Source: Erodium maritimum
Lineage: Eukaryota; Streptophyta; Magnoliopsida; Geraniales; Geraniaceae
Direction of reading: 5' to 3'
DNA: 64,000 bases
Assembly: GCA_963921825.1 (NCBI GenBank)
Contig: OY997588.1
Location: 54,072,803-54,136,802, forward strand
Both the position numbers and the translations under genes were made by a program. This document shows, piece after piece, positions 12,201-22,719 of the stretch (its first letter is position 1; each line of letters starts with the position of its first letter). A model generated the notes under the pieces. That model saw only the letters and a program-made list of their open reading frames with translations. It had not been told where the DNA came from and made no database searches.

Positions 12201-12923
12201 AGGCCTTGGTTTCTACTTGTTGGTCAAATGAAGTTTGGGTCTTGTACTTCAGAAGAGACTTAAGGGACTGGGAATGGGACCAATTTCATCTCCTTTGTCA
12301 ACTTATTAACACAAGACTGGCCCTCAATGATAAAGAAGATGTGGTTACTTGGGGTGCAGACAAAAAGGGATTCTCAGTGAGGAAAATGTATCAACTACTA
12401 GACAAACAACATGACTTGAGTCTGAACTAACCAAAATTGCTCTGGACCCCAATTTTACCTCCAAAGGTGGCTGATTTCTCCTGGCTTGTGTGTATGCAGG
12501 CAGTTCCCACCAAATGTTTTCTTGGATCCAGGGGCATTTTTTCTAATAATATTTGGTGTGCTTACTGTCAAGAGCACCCTGAAGAATTAGATCATTTGTT
12601 CTTGGGTTTGGAATGCTATCTTAAAGTGGTGGAACATAGTAACAGCATTGCCAGATAATATTAAAGACTGGTTTTGTTCCTAGAAAAGTTTGGGCCCTCA
12701 AAAGAATAAACCTTACTGGAACTGGTTATGTGCTATTATTATTTGGAGAATTTGGCTCAGTGGGAACAAGTTAATTTTCAACAAGATATTGGATCATCCT
12801 GACACTACTGTGCAACTGATACAACATGATGCCTATCAACTCCTTTGGGAAAAATTCAAAGATGGACATTCCTTCTCCTTTTTAACTTGGATTGAATCTC
12901 CTTTCTCCTGTGGTAACTTATAA
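9283..12923 (+). pseudogene. LINE A ORF2: endonuclease-reverse transcriptase, frame-broken
   Basis: ORF2 nicks target DNA and copies the RNA into the nick. It starts MRIISWNVRG, the usual N-terminus of the APE-like endonuclease. The endonuclease continues through GDFNAV (about 9712) and ISDHKPI (about 9945). The reverse transcriptase has FEKAYD (11028), LRQGCSLSP (11196) and the catalytic FADD at 11338-11349. A zf-RVT of form CAYCQ...DHLFLGLEC lies at 12558-12615. Interruptions: a frameshift in the T-run at 9412-9422, another near 10660-10810, in-frame stops at 10993 and 12428, and frame changes near 11660 and 12660. Much of the length is still readable, so the copy is not ancient. Confidence 0.85.
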
Positions 12924-12929
12924 TCTGTA

Positions 12930-12985
12930 GCTGGGGGTTTTTGGGGTGGGGTTTGGGAGGTTTTGGGGAGTGTGGTGAGGACTGT
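12930..12985 (+). other. G-rich tract just after LINE A ORF2
   Basis: Directly after the ORF2 stop the strand carries GGGGG, GGGG, GGGG, GGG, GGG, GGGG separated by short T/A spacers. This is a pattern able to form a G-quadruplex. LINE B has a G26 run at the equivalent place. Confidence 0.7.
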
Positions 12986-13765
12986 GGTGAGGAACTTTTC
13001 TAGGGGTTGGTGAAGATTTGCTCTGTTTCTTGAGAGTGGTTAGAATTTGGTTTCCTCTGTTCTTTTATTTTTGCCTTTTCTGAGGTGTGAGGGTAGAACA
13101 ATACTAAGTGAGAGTTTTGCCACTTTGTTTGGGTGTCTTATCTGTCTTTATAATCCTGGGATTTTCCCTTGGTTGACTACTTTCTTATCTGGTTTTGGAG
13201 CTGCTCTGGCTTTGATGAAGCTTACAAGTTTGAGGTGCTGCATTTTGTCAGTGACTGGTTTGGACTTGATCTAATTGAAGTGCAATTTAGGGACCTTTTA
13301 TATTTGTTTGGGTTAAAGACTGAAGGCTTTGGTTCTCAAGATGCTGCATATTGTTTGATGAACTGGTTTGGTCAATTCTAGTTGAAGTACTGCCTAGGGA
13401 ACTCTTTCAGAGGAAGGTACTAGGGGTTCATTGTTTTTGAACTTCAATATTTGCTTAACTGTGTTTCAATTTCATTACTCTTAGCTAAATTGGGGTGGAC
13501 AATTTGGGGATCAAGGGCCCTTGTTGGGTTCTTAGACGGTTTTGCTCGGTTACTTGGAAGGCAAGGATGGCCGTTAGGAAATTTTTGGAACCGTTAGCTT
13601 GGGTTGCAAGTCTTTATGTGTTATAGACACTTTCTTAAGGTTTTGGGTGGGTTTGTAGGTTGTTTCTTTATGATCAACTTGTATTTCGTTGGCTCGTCCC
13701 TTTTCCAAGTTTTTTATTCGAAAACTTGGTTTATAAAATTTCAAAAAATTGCTGATAAAAAAAAA

Positions 13766-13782
13766 GACAATTCCCAACTTTG
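13766..13782 (+). repeat. Likely target-site duplication of LINE A, right copy
   Basis: GACAATTCCCAACTTTG follows the oligo-A tail of LINE A at once and matches 6944-6960 with two transitions. Confidence 0.6.
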
Positions 13783-13984
13783 AACTATCACGTTTTTACA
13801 CAAACTAACAACATTTGTTTGTTTTAACGCTATCGTCTGGATTTTTGGCATGTGTTGGTCACGTGCACAGTAACATTTTCCTAAATGAAAGACCTTTAGT
13901 GGCAATTCCTAACGATGAACTATCCACTTTTTATAAAATAAACTATTCTCATCATATTTAACAATTTTTAAATGTATAAAAATC

Positions 13985-14160
13985 AGATCTAATATTTTTT
14001 ATTAAAGAATAAATATTGGAAAAATATATTTAATCCATAAAAAAATATAATTTTTATATATTTAAAATAAAATAAAATTCAGATCTAATATTTTTTATTA
14101 CAAAAGAAATTGTGAAAAATAAAATATCTAAATCATAAAAATAAAATCTAATTTTTATAT
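13985..14160 (+). repeat. AT-rich direct repeats in the centre of the foldback element
   Basis: Two copies of a roughly 95 bp unit (CAGATCTAATATTTTTTATTA ... TAATCCATAAA-type) start near 13985 and 14078. Two more, in the same orientation, lie at about 21665 and 21755 on the far side of LINE B, so the array was continuous before that insertion. Confidence 0.6.
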
Positions 14161-14340
14161 AAAAAATTTCTTTATATTTTTTAAAAATAAAAAATAGAAG
14201 AAATTAAAACATGATTTTTTAAAACAAAAAGATTTATGGGTTAAGGGAATCCGGAGTGGGCTAGAGAACTCCTTAAATGTTGGAAAGATGATAAAAGGGG
14301 TTTTGGTAACGAATTGTGATTCAAGTGTCTTTGAATCAAA

Positions 14341-14351
14341 GATGAATATGG
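14341..14351 (+). repeat. Target-site duplication of LINE B, left copy
   Basis: GATGAATATGG, identical to 21432-21442 just after the oligo-A tail of LINE B. Confidence 0.85.
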
Positions 14352-14583
14352 GCTGAAACACTTGTAGCAATGGAACTTAATGCTCTCAAGTTGCTACAGT
14401 ATTAGCATGAAGATTTGAAGACAAACAGTAACAGGTTTTGAAGATCTTGGTCTGATCATCTCCATTCTTGCTCAAGGTGCTTGATCCCGGTGAAGTGTTC
14501 AGGGTGGCCTCTTCTTAGGCCATCGAACCACCGAGCTTCAAACCTGGTCTCTCAAGTTTGGTCTTAGGTTATACTCTTTCTCT

Positions 14584-14699
14584 AGGTGTTCCTGAAGACC
14601 CTCATATATCTGCTTCCTTCTCTCTTTCATCATCTGTCTCAAGGTGTTCCTGAAGACCCTCATATATCTGCATCCTTCTCTCTTTCATCATGGATCTCT
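14584..14699 (+). repeat. 58-bp tandem duplication spanning the LINE B ORF1 start
   Basis: Two copies begin AGGTGTTCCTGAAGACCC at 14584 and 14642 and differ at only a few bases. The second copy supplies the ORF1 start (TCATCATGGATCTCTC); the first has TCATCATCTGTCTC at the same place and no ATG. Confidence 0.85.
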
Positions 14700-16996
14700 C
14701 AATTGAAGAGCTATCTGGGATACAAAAGCCTCAATATGAGCAAGCTCAGCAGGCCACCTCATCCTTAGGACCCTATCCAGGTTTTGAGAAGGTAAAGAAG
14801 AATTTGAACAAGAAAAAAGGAAGGGCTAGAAGTATTTTATCTGCATCTTCAGACAAAACACAAGAATACTCAGTAGGTGGTCACACAAAACTTCTACATG
14901 GCCAGAAAATGTTTTATGATAAACACTTCCAACCACTTGGCTCGGATACAGACATAACCCCTTCATCTACTATATTGACAAAGGCCAAAGCTCAACATAA
15001 ACCTTTTCAGTGGCAGAGGTTTGAAGACAAAAGGAATCCTAGATCCTTCTATACTGCGTATGTTAGGAAGCTTCCTGCCCAGGCTCATGTGTCATGGCTT
15101 CAAAATATCTTTTATCTTGCAAAGGGTTACTGCAAAGCTTTGGTGTCACTAAAACCAAACTTGAAAGGATATTGGTATGGCTTTGTGTACTTTGATTCAG
15201 AGGATTGTTTACAGCAAGCTATTCAAAATTTCAATGGATCTTCGTACTGGAATCATAAGCTTTATGTAACAAGAGCTAGGAATAGGGCTAACTCAAGTCA
15301 GACAGCTACAAATGCTGAGACAAAAAAAAAAGCACAAGGAATTATGAAGATTTTCTCCATCAAGGCTCAGTTGTAACTGATCACTCCCTAATGTTGCAGC
15401 ACTCCCATCTAGCAATCACCCATTTGAATATCAGAGGCAATGCAGAATGAAATAGCAATGCAAGGAGTATCTGAAATTTTTCTTAAGGCCTTGGGAAACA
15501 AAGTAGTGCTTGTACATTGTCCTGATTCAGCCTATCATAAGGAACTACTATCTGATGAGCGTGCTTGGTTGAAAGACTGGTTAACTTATATACCAACTCC
15601 TGCAAATCTTTGTTTAAAAGGAGGTAGATTCATTTGGATGGCAATACAAGGGATTCCTTTCCAGGGTTGGTGTGAAGAAACCTTCCAAGCTGTTATGGTA
15701 GACTATGGGGATATCTTGTACACTCATCCAGCGTCTAAATCAGCCTCAAAGATAGACATTGCTTATGTCCTTATTCATAGCAAATACTTGAAGCCAATAT
15801 CCGAAGAGGTAGAGATTACTCTTGGAAAGACAACCTTCAAAGTCCTTGTCTCCTCCATAATTGGTTCAGCATTACCTCCCCTCCATTCCCACTATTCCTC
15901 AGAGGTATCTTCAAAGAATTCTGAGTCTAGTTCTTCTTATCTGGATCCTTTAACCTCTCCTCCAGTTGGTTTAAATACTCAAGTTTTCTGCTATGAAACA
16001 CTAAGACCACTAACTCATTTATTGCTTGAGGACAAGATGGATCCTTTGATTGAGGTTAGTAATGAGCTTTTAATTTCAAAAGAGAATGTAAACTCTAGTA
16101 TTCTGGTTATAAATCAGCAGGTGGAGAATGTGGGACAAGTTGCTGCAGAGGATATTGAAGAAGGAGAATTTATTGCAGTTATAGAACCTGGCATTACTGA
16201 TCTACCAGAAATTCCTACAGTAGTTGAAACTATAGCCTTGCCCTTGACTGAAGAGGTTAATTTGGACAGTAACACTATTCATATTCAATCTCAAGAGGAC
16301 TTTGGGTTGGAGCTCAATCACACTCAGTCAGTTGTTGAGAAGGAAGTAACCCTGCCCCTCAACCAGAAAGCTCTGATACTCTCTCCTTCTACACCTACAA
16401 CTGACAAGCATTTATTAAGGATACAGCACACTCAGACATTGGAAAATGAAGCATTTAATTTGGCTGACTTGGATGGGAATGAATGTTCTTTACAGCCCAT
16501 ATCATTGGGTCCACAAGGTCTGAATTCTTTTAACAGTGAAGGGGATTTTAGTTCTATAATTTCAAATATTCCCCCCTCTTTTATACAAGCTCAAGTTGAG
16601 GAAGTATCTTATTTTTTGGGCCTTACAAGCACTATACATCACACTCCTACCAACCTCAAGAAAAGAAAGAAGAAAGTTAAGTCTGCAGCACCTCATAATT
16701 ATGTAACAAGATCAAAAATAAAAGAAGGCCATCAGAATTCTTTGCATCAGAATCTCCATAAGGATGCCACATTTCTTTCTCTATCTACTGAAGCCAAAAG
16801 AACTTGGGGGTTTGGCAAAGCTATAGGCCTTAAGGCTAAGGGTAATGAAGAGGGAATTCTTTTGCAGCTGAGCTTATTGGAAGAAGATAAAAAGAATATT
16901 TCTGTAGATTTAAAAGTGGGTTCTGAAGATGATTTTGTTGATCTAGACAAGGATTTTGAGGATCCAAGTCTCCCAGCCACAACCTTCTCTTCTTAA
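14690..16996 (+). pseudogene. LINE B ORF1: RRM RNA-binding protein, locally out of frame
   Basis: RNA-binding partner protein of the LINE. It begins MDLSIEELSGIQKPQYEQ at 14690. A basic stretch (KKNLNKKKGRARS) precedes an RRM with TAYVRKLP and RNP1-like YWYGFVYF at about 15170-15192. A short out-of-frame stretch between about 15370 and 15440 is followed by return to the same frame, so two compensating indels are likely. Downstream come ALGNKVVLVHCP and FIWMAIQGIPFQGWCEE, matching LINE A, then a long acidic linker and a final basic patch (KKRKKKVKS). It ends TTFSS-TAA at 16994-16996, in the same frame as ORF2. Confidence 0.8.
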
Positions 16997-17002
16997 GCAC
17001 CT

Positions 17003-20000
17003 ACGAAAGTCCTCTCTTGGAATGTGAGAGGCATTAGTTCCTCTCAGAAGAGGACTAGTCTCAGTAACTTGATCCACAAGCATCAGCCAAATCTTTTCTT
17101 CTTACAGGAATCTAAACTAGAGAAAATACATGTAGGCTTCCTCATGTCATGTGGATTAACTTGGGGGTGGGATTTGATTTATACTCCTGCAGATGGAAAT
17201 TCTGGGGGGATTATTACCTTTTGGAAAACAAATGACTATATCTTGTCAACCTCCAAGTGTCTACAAGGAGCACTAATCTGGATAGGTATGTCAAAAGATT
17301 TGAAGAAGAATTGTTGTCTCATTAATATATATGCTCCTTGTACAAGATCAGGAAAGAAAAAGCTATGGTCAGACATCAAAGGCTATAAATCATCTCTATC
17401 ATCTGCACATATTTTACTAATTGGAGGAGATTTTAATGTCACTCTATCTATAGTTGATAGAGCTTCTCAAAGGCCATATTCATCTGATATGAGGAACTTC
17501 CAAAGTTTTATTCACTCATTGGGTGTAATTGATCTACCTTTGCAAAATGGCAAGTATACTTGGTTTGGTGGTGGCTCTACTACATCTAAATTGGATAGAT
17601 TCTTAGTCTCAATGGAGTTTCTCCAAGCTTATAGTACACTCACACAAGCTGCCCTCCCAAGATGTATTTCAGATCATAGACCAATTATGTTATATGATAA
17701 TCTAGTAGATTGGGGACCAAGGCCCTTCAAATTTCTTCATGTCTGGACAGAAGATGAGAGATTCTATAATGCAGTTAGGGTGTTTTGGCAAGGTCTACAA
17801 GTGGATGGATTGCCACATTATGTCATCTGGATGAAGCTCAAATTACTAAAAGGCATGCTCAAAGTTTGGAATAGGGAAGTCTTTGGGGCTCTAGATACTC
17901 AGATAGGAGGGCTAATCTCTTCAATTGATTTGCTGGATAATGTTTTGAATACCAGAAAGCTCACAAACAAAGAAAGATGTGATAGGGGCAAACTTAAAGC
18001 AGAGCTGATTCAAAAATACAAATTACATTCCAAGTTGTGGAGCCAAAAAGCAAGAAGAAAATGGATCAATGAAGGAGATAAGTGGTCAAAATATTATCAT
18101 AGAATTGCAAATTTCAAAGGCTCTATAAAAAGGATCTCTCATATATGGGCTAATGAATGCAGCCTATCCAATCCTGAAGAAATCAAAAAGGCTGCTGCAG
18201 AACACTTCTCTATAAGGTTTAAAGCTTCAGTATCCCAAACACTAGACCTGTATGACCTTCCCTTTGAGGCCTTAACTTCTGATCAAGCATTGTAGTTAGA
18301 AAGGCCATTTGATGAAGAAGAAATTCTCCAAGCTTTATTAGCTTGTAAGGGAGATAAAGCCTCGAGGCCAAATAGTTATACTATGAATTTTTTCCAAGTA
18401 TGATGGCCTATTCTCAAAGATGATCTACTACTTTTTATCAATTATTTCCACCTAACAGGTCAGATAGGAAAAGGCCTCAACTCCTCCTTCATGACTTTAA
18501 TTCCCAAAGGTCCATCTCCTCTGACCTTTGATGATTATAGGCCAATTAATTTAATGGGAGGGCCCTATAAGATCATTTCTAAGTTGCTATCCACAAGGCT
18601 TAAAGGGATCATTGGCTTTCTGGTGGGAGATGAGCAAACTTGTTTCATCGCAGGTAGACAAATCACAGATGGGATACTCATAGCTTCTGAGGCAGTTCAA
18701 CAGATCAAAAAAGAAAAAACAAAAGCTCTTATCTTCAAGGCAGATTTTGAAAAGGCATTTGACAATGTTAGCTGGGTGTTTGTTATGAAAATTCTGACAA
18801 AAATGGGGTTTGGCTGGAAGTGGAGAATGTGGATGATGGCTTGCTTCAAAGCAAATGTTTCTATTCTGATAAATGGTTCTCCTAGTCCTGACTTTCAATT
18901 ATCCAAGGGTCTAAGACAAGGGTGTGCAATCTCTCCTTCGATCTTTGTGCTGGTAGCAGAAGGTCTTAATCAAATTATGAAAGCTACAATACAACAAGGA
19001 TTTATACAAGGCATCAAGATGAATCAAAGTGGTCCAACAATTTCTCATTTGTAGTTTGCAGATGACACTATCTTCTTCCTACAAGCAACTAAAGAAGGTG
19101 TCTCATGTTTAAAATATGCTCTTTAGTTGTTCAAGGCTGCAGCAGGATTAAAGGTCAATTATGATAAATCCCATCTATATCCATTCAATCTGACAGATTT
19201 AGAAGAATTGGAAATAATAAATACTCTTAAATGTCCAAAAGGGAAACTTCCAATGACATATTTGGGGTTCCCATTGGGAGCCAATCGTAGAAGAAAACTC
19301 ACCTGATCAGTCATCATCCAGATTTTTAAAAATGCTCTGGGCTTGTGGGAGGCCAAGATGCTTTCAATGGGTGGAAGAATAACCCTCTTAAAGTCTACAT
19401 TGGGAGCTTTACCCCTCTACTTCTTCTCAATTATCAAAGCTCCCAAAGGAGTGCTCAAAGAGATGATTAGCTGGCAGAGAAGATTTTTATGGCATGGAAA
19501 GTCCTCCCCAAAAGTGTTCTGCAAAACCAATTGGAATAATGTTTGTAAATTAAAAGAGGATGGAGGGTTGGGAATAAAAAATCTAGAGCTTATGAATCTA
19601 GCTCTCCTATCCAAGTGGTGGTGGAGATTTGCTCTTGAAAGGAATTCTTTGTGGAAATTGGTAGTTTGCTCAAAGTATGGCTGGGATCCCATGGAGTGGG
19701 ACTTGAGTAAATTTTCAAAAGTAGGAAGCTGTTGTTTCATGGCTCCAATTATGGATCTAATTAATGATCAGAGATTCAGTACTTTCTTTGGGATTAGAGG
19801 TCTCACCTGGAGAATTGGAAATAGTGATAGAGCTTTCTTTTGGGATGATATATGGTGGGGACAAACCCCTTTCAAGCTTATGTTCCCAAGGATATATCTA
19901 CTATCTCAGGAAAAAAAAGCAAGAGTTTCTGAAATTTGTGATGAGCTTAGTTAGGAGCTAATTCTTAGAAGAAGTCCTAGAGGTTGGGAAGAAGATGAAT

Positions 20001-20686
20001 GGGATATGCTTAGCACATTGTTGAATGGTGTTAGGCTTAATCAGTTTGAAGATTCATTGAATTGGGTTTGGGATGCAAGAGGTTTCACAGTTAAGAAATT
20101 GTATATTTTTCTTGCAAAGCAAGGATCTCAAAATGCTCAGATCATTTCTTGGTCAAAAGCTCTTTGGTTGCTTGGAATACCTCCAAAAATTTCAGCTTTT
20201 TGTTGGATGGCTTGCTTGGAAATCATTCCCACAAAATGTTATCTGGAAAAAAGAGGTCTCAAATTGTCATTGGAAGAAATGATATGTCCAGTCTGTGATA
20301 GGGACTTTGAAGAGGGTTGTCATGTCTTGTTGCATTGTAAGAAAGCTTGGGAAGTTTGGGGGATGGTTGCTTCTAGGTGGGGAATTAATCTCATAGTGCC
20401 TGGCTCAGTTTCTTTATTTCTTGCATCCTGGTTCACCTTGGTAGATAGTAAAAATGTGAAGAAAGCATGGAATGGCCTGGTATTACTGGTTTGTTGGCAT
20501 ATTTGGTTAGCCAGGAACTCATTCCTCTTCCAAGGCATTATTCTTTCTACAGAGGAGATTTTCTCAAATATTCAGAATTACTCCTTCAATTGGGAAACTT
20601 CAAGATCCATGAGGAGTTCATTCAAATTCTCCTTTTTAATGTGGAAGTCTCATCCTAGATCTTGCTTTCCTTGGAAATTGATCTGA
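17003..20686 (+). pseudogene. LINE B ORF2: endonuclease-reverse transcriptase, nonsense-broken only
   Basis: One reading frame holds for all 3.68 kb. Endonuclease: VLSWNVRGISSSQKR, then GGDFNV (about 17427) and ISDHRPI (about 17670). Reverse transcriptase: DYRPINLMGGPYKIISKLL (about 18530), FEKAFDNV (about 18747), LRQGCAISP (about 18910) and FADD at 19055-19066. C-terminal zf-RVT: CPVCDRDFEEGCHVLLHC (about 20287-20340). There is no RNase H. Six in-frame stops (18293, 18401, 19052, 19124, 19304, 19952) and no frameshift are seen. At least four replace a Gln or Trp conserved in LINE A, so they fit C-to-T decay. The codon equivalent to LINE A's ATG start is ACG (17003), so the usual initiator is lost. 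Confidence 0.85.
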
Positions 20687-20693
20687 TGGCTTT

Positions 20694-20719
20694 GGGGGGG
20701 GGGGGGGGGGGGGGGGGGG
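20694..20719 (+). other. G26 run after LINE B ORF2
   Basis: Twenty-six consecutive G residues begin seven bases after the ORF2 stop. LINE A has spaced G-runs in the same place. The exact count may be affected by sequencing or assembly error in a homopolymer. Confidence 0.75.
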
Positions 20720-21431
20720 TTCGGCTGGTTTAGGTGGTTTGTTGGATTGTTTGTTAAGGGGTGAGGTTGTCTTCATTGGCTTTGGGGTTTTAACTGCCTG
20801 GTGTGTGGGTTCTTATCTTTTTCCTTCTGTAGACCTCTTTCTTGTGTGTGGGTAGGTTAATTGGGTTGAGTGTGTGTCTTTTCTGCCTTCTTAGTTCTGT
20901 CTGTCAAGTGTGCAGGCTTGGCTTCATCTCCTGTTGGCTTGCAAGATGTTTTTGATGATTGGTTCTTGGTCCATCTCCTTTGGCTGCAATTTATGTTGGT
21001 CTCTGAAGGTGCAAAATCATTTTTCCCCTTCTGCTGTGAAAGTTTGAAGCTGATGAAGGGCTTTTCTGGGAGTAGTGTGAGGTGCAAGAAAATCTGGCGG
21101 GCATCTATCCAAGCGTGAGCTTCAAGTTATCCGGTTTGATCAAGTTTGAAAATTTTGGCAAAAAATTACCCTGAAGTTTCACATTTGCTTCACTGGTATT
21201 CTTCAGCATGGTATCCATATTGGTAATTGTTTCCTTTGTATGGCATCGATGTGAATTTATTTTATAGTGGTGGAGTTTTAGTGGCGGTTTAATTGTTTTA
21301 TTGTATTGCTCTTATTAGATAGTTGCGCCTATCTTTGAGCTTTTGGGATTCTGAGAGTAATCCTTTGTAACTCTTCTCTTCACCTCAAGAGAGGTTTCAT
21401 TTTCAATATATGCTTTGCTGATAAAAAAAAT

Positions 21432-21442
21432 GATGAATATGG
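21432..21442 (+). repeat. Target-site duplication of LINE B, right copy
   Basis: GATGAATATGG, one base after the oligo-A tail, identical to 14341-14351. Beyond it the interrupted foldback element resumes. Confidence 0.85.
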
Positions 21443-22116
21443 ATATTAGGGGTTTCGGTACACGAGTTATGATTGAGCGGGGGGAGAGCTTTGGGCTGGT
21501 GGATTTGATGATGATTCATCCATTAGGGAATGTGTGAGGACGATGAAGATACAAAAATATTGGGTTTTTTTGTGACAATAAGATAAAGATGAGATTAGAA
21601 ATATGAGAAGATTAGGTATAAAGATATAGGTGGTTCATCCATTTTTATGTGATTTTATACTTTTTTAAATAATGATAGTTTTATTAAAGAATAAATTGTG
21701 AAAAAATATTTAATCCATAAATATAAAATATAATTTTTATATATTTAAAAAAACAGATCTGATATTTTTTATTAAAGAAATTTTGAGAAAAAAATATTTA
21801 ATCCATAAACGTATTAGTTCGTTGTTGGGAATTCTCACTAAAAGTCACCCAATATGAGTTAGATTGGAGGGCAGTTTCGATATTTTGCACAAAAACTAAT
21901 AATTTTATTAATTTTGATGGATTTCGTTAGTTTTTTTTTGTAAAAACGTGATAGTTCGTTGTAGGAATTATTACGAAAGGTAAGTCGTAGTTAGAAAAGT
22001 GAAAACAAAGCTAAAACATAGTTGAGAAGCAAGATTTCTCTTTTGACTTAATATTGTAATGTTTAGTATGTATATCAAACTAACGAGAAATATGGGCAGC
22101 GGAGGGGCTCGTCGTC

Positions 22117-22719
22117 AAGGACGTGGGACCGGGTCTGTTCGGGTTCTACTTCCGGTCATTTGAAATTCAGGCATGGGTTCGGGGCAATGAGCTCTGGTGC
22201 TTTGATGGTCGGGCCCTGCAGTTAGGTGACTTAGATCCATGCGCTCGGGAGATGCCGGCCTTGGATCGCATACAGCTATGGGCTCATGCCCAGGGCTTGC
22301 CACCTCTGGTCCGTAGAAAAGCGATGGGGATGACCATTAGGGATGCATTGGGGACTGTGGTGGAAGTCCCAAGCGACCAGTGAGGGATGTGCTGGGGTGG
22401 AACGGTTCGAGTCCGCTTTTGGCACCTCATCGAGCGGCCACTCCGGCGTGGTATGATTCTCTGCTTTAAAGAGTTCCCACATACGGTGAAGATCGAGCTA
22501 ACCTACTACAATAACTATGGGAAGCTTGTCCATATTCTCAAGGACTGTCCTTGGGACCTCCGAGGTACCCCAAGCTATGATTCTTCTCTTTTGGAATATC
22601 ACAAGGATAAGCAGGTGAAGCCTTATGCTACATATTGGAATGAGCCTTCACAGCCGCCTAACCTGCACGGATCCGGGCATGTATCCCCGAACATTGCACC
22701 TAAGGGCTCCTTATCTTAG
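22117..22719 (+). pseudogene. LINE C ORF1: DUF4283/zinc-knuckle fragment
   Basis: Reads GPGLFGFYFRSFEIQAW ... RIQLWAHAQGLPPLVRRKAMG, a typical DUF4283 pattern (aromatic-rich core, then 'W.....LP...'). After a TGA at 22381 the same frame runs on to VRVRFWHLIERPLRRGMILCF, which is the usual link between DUF4283 and the zinc knuckle. The knuckle is degenerate: only HILKDCP of the C-C-H-C pattern is left. Role in an active element: RNA binding. Confidence 0.65.

Larger units (their letters stand above)
6961..13765 (+). mobile_element. LINE A: full-length L1-type non-LTR retrotransposon, RRM-type ORF1 (BNR-like)
   Basis: A 6.8 kb element with 5' UTR (6961-7275), ORF1 with an RNA-recognition motif (7276-9286), ORF2 with endonuclease, reverse transcriptase and zf-RVT (9283-12923), a G-rich start to the 3' UTR, and a TTGCTGATAAAAAAAAA tail ending at 13765. 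It lies between matching 17-bp sequences. Plant L1 elements with an RRM in ORF1 instead of a CCHC zinc knuckle were described as the BNR group in beet; that assignment rests on the RRM. No RNase H domain is seen after zf-RVT. It has around eight frame interruptions, so it is dead. Confidence 0.85.
14352..21430 (+). mobile_element. LINE B: full-length L1-type non-LTR retrotransposon, RRM-type ORF1 (BNR-like)
   Basis: A 7.1 kb element bounded by the perfect 11-bp duplication GATGAATATGG. Order: 5' UTR (14352-14689), ORF1 (14690-16996), ORF2 (17003-20686), a 3' UTR opening with 26 G residues, and a TTTGCTGATAAAAAAAA tail. The tail wording is nearly the same as in LINE A, as expected if the reverse transcriptase recognises a family-specific 3' end. 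Protein similarity to LINE A is clear along the whole length but far from identity, so the two are separate families of one clade. The perfect duplication suggests that it is younger than LINE A. Confidence 0.9.
6889..22028. mobile_element. Foldback DNA element (~1.2 kb before insertions) split by two LINEs
   Basis: The left end at 6889-6960 matches the reverse complement of 21960-22028: both read CAACTATG, TTTTCTAACTACG, ACCTTTCGT and ATAATTC in order. The inverted match resumes at 13783 beyond LINE A (GAACTATCACGTTTTTAC, mirrored at 21940-21958). The host pieces are 6889-6960, 13783-14351 and 21443-22028. The centre is AT-rich and carries direct repeats rather than an open frame, so this is a non-autonomous element. 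A second, inner pair of inverted end-like sequences lies at about 13892-13925 and 21830-21860. Family not identified; target-site duplication not resolved. Confidence 0.65.

Noticed and set aside
20694-20719. G26 run taken as an assembly gap filler
   Set aside because: It lies at the same position as the G-rich tract of LINE A, so a biological origin is more likely; only the exact length is doubtful.
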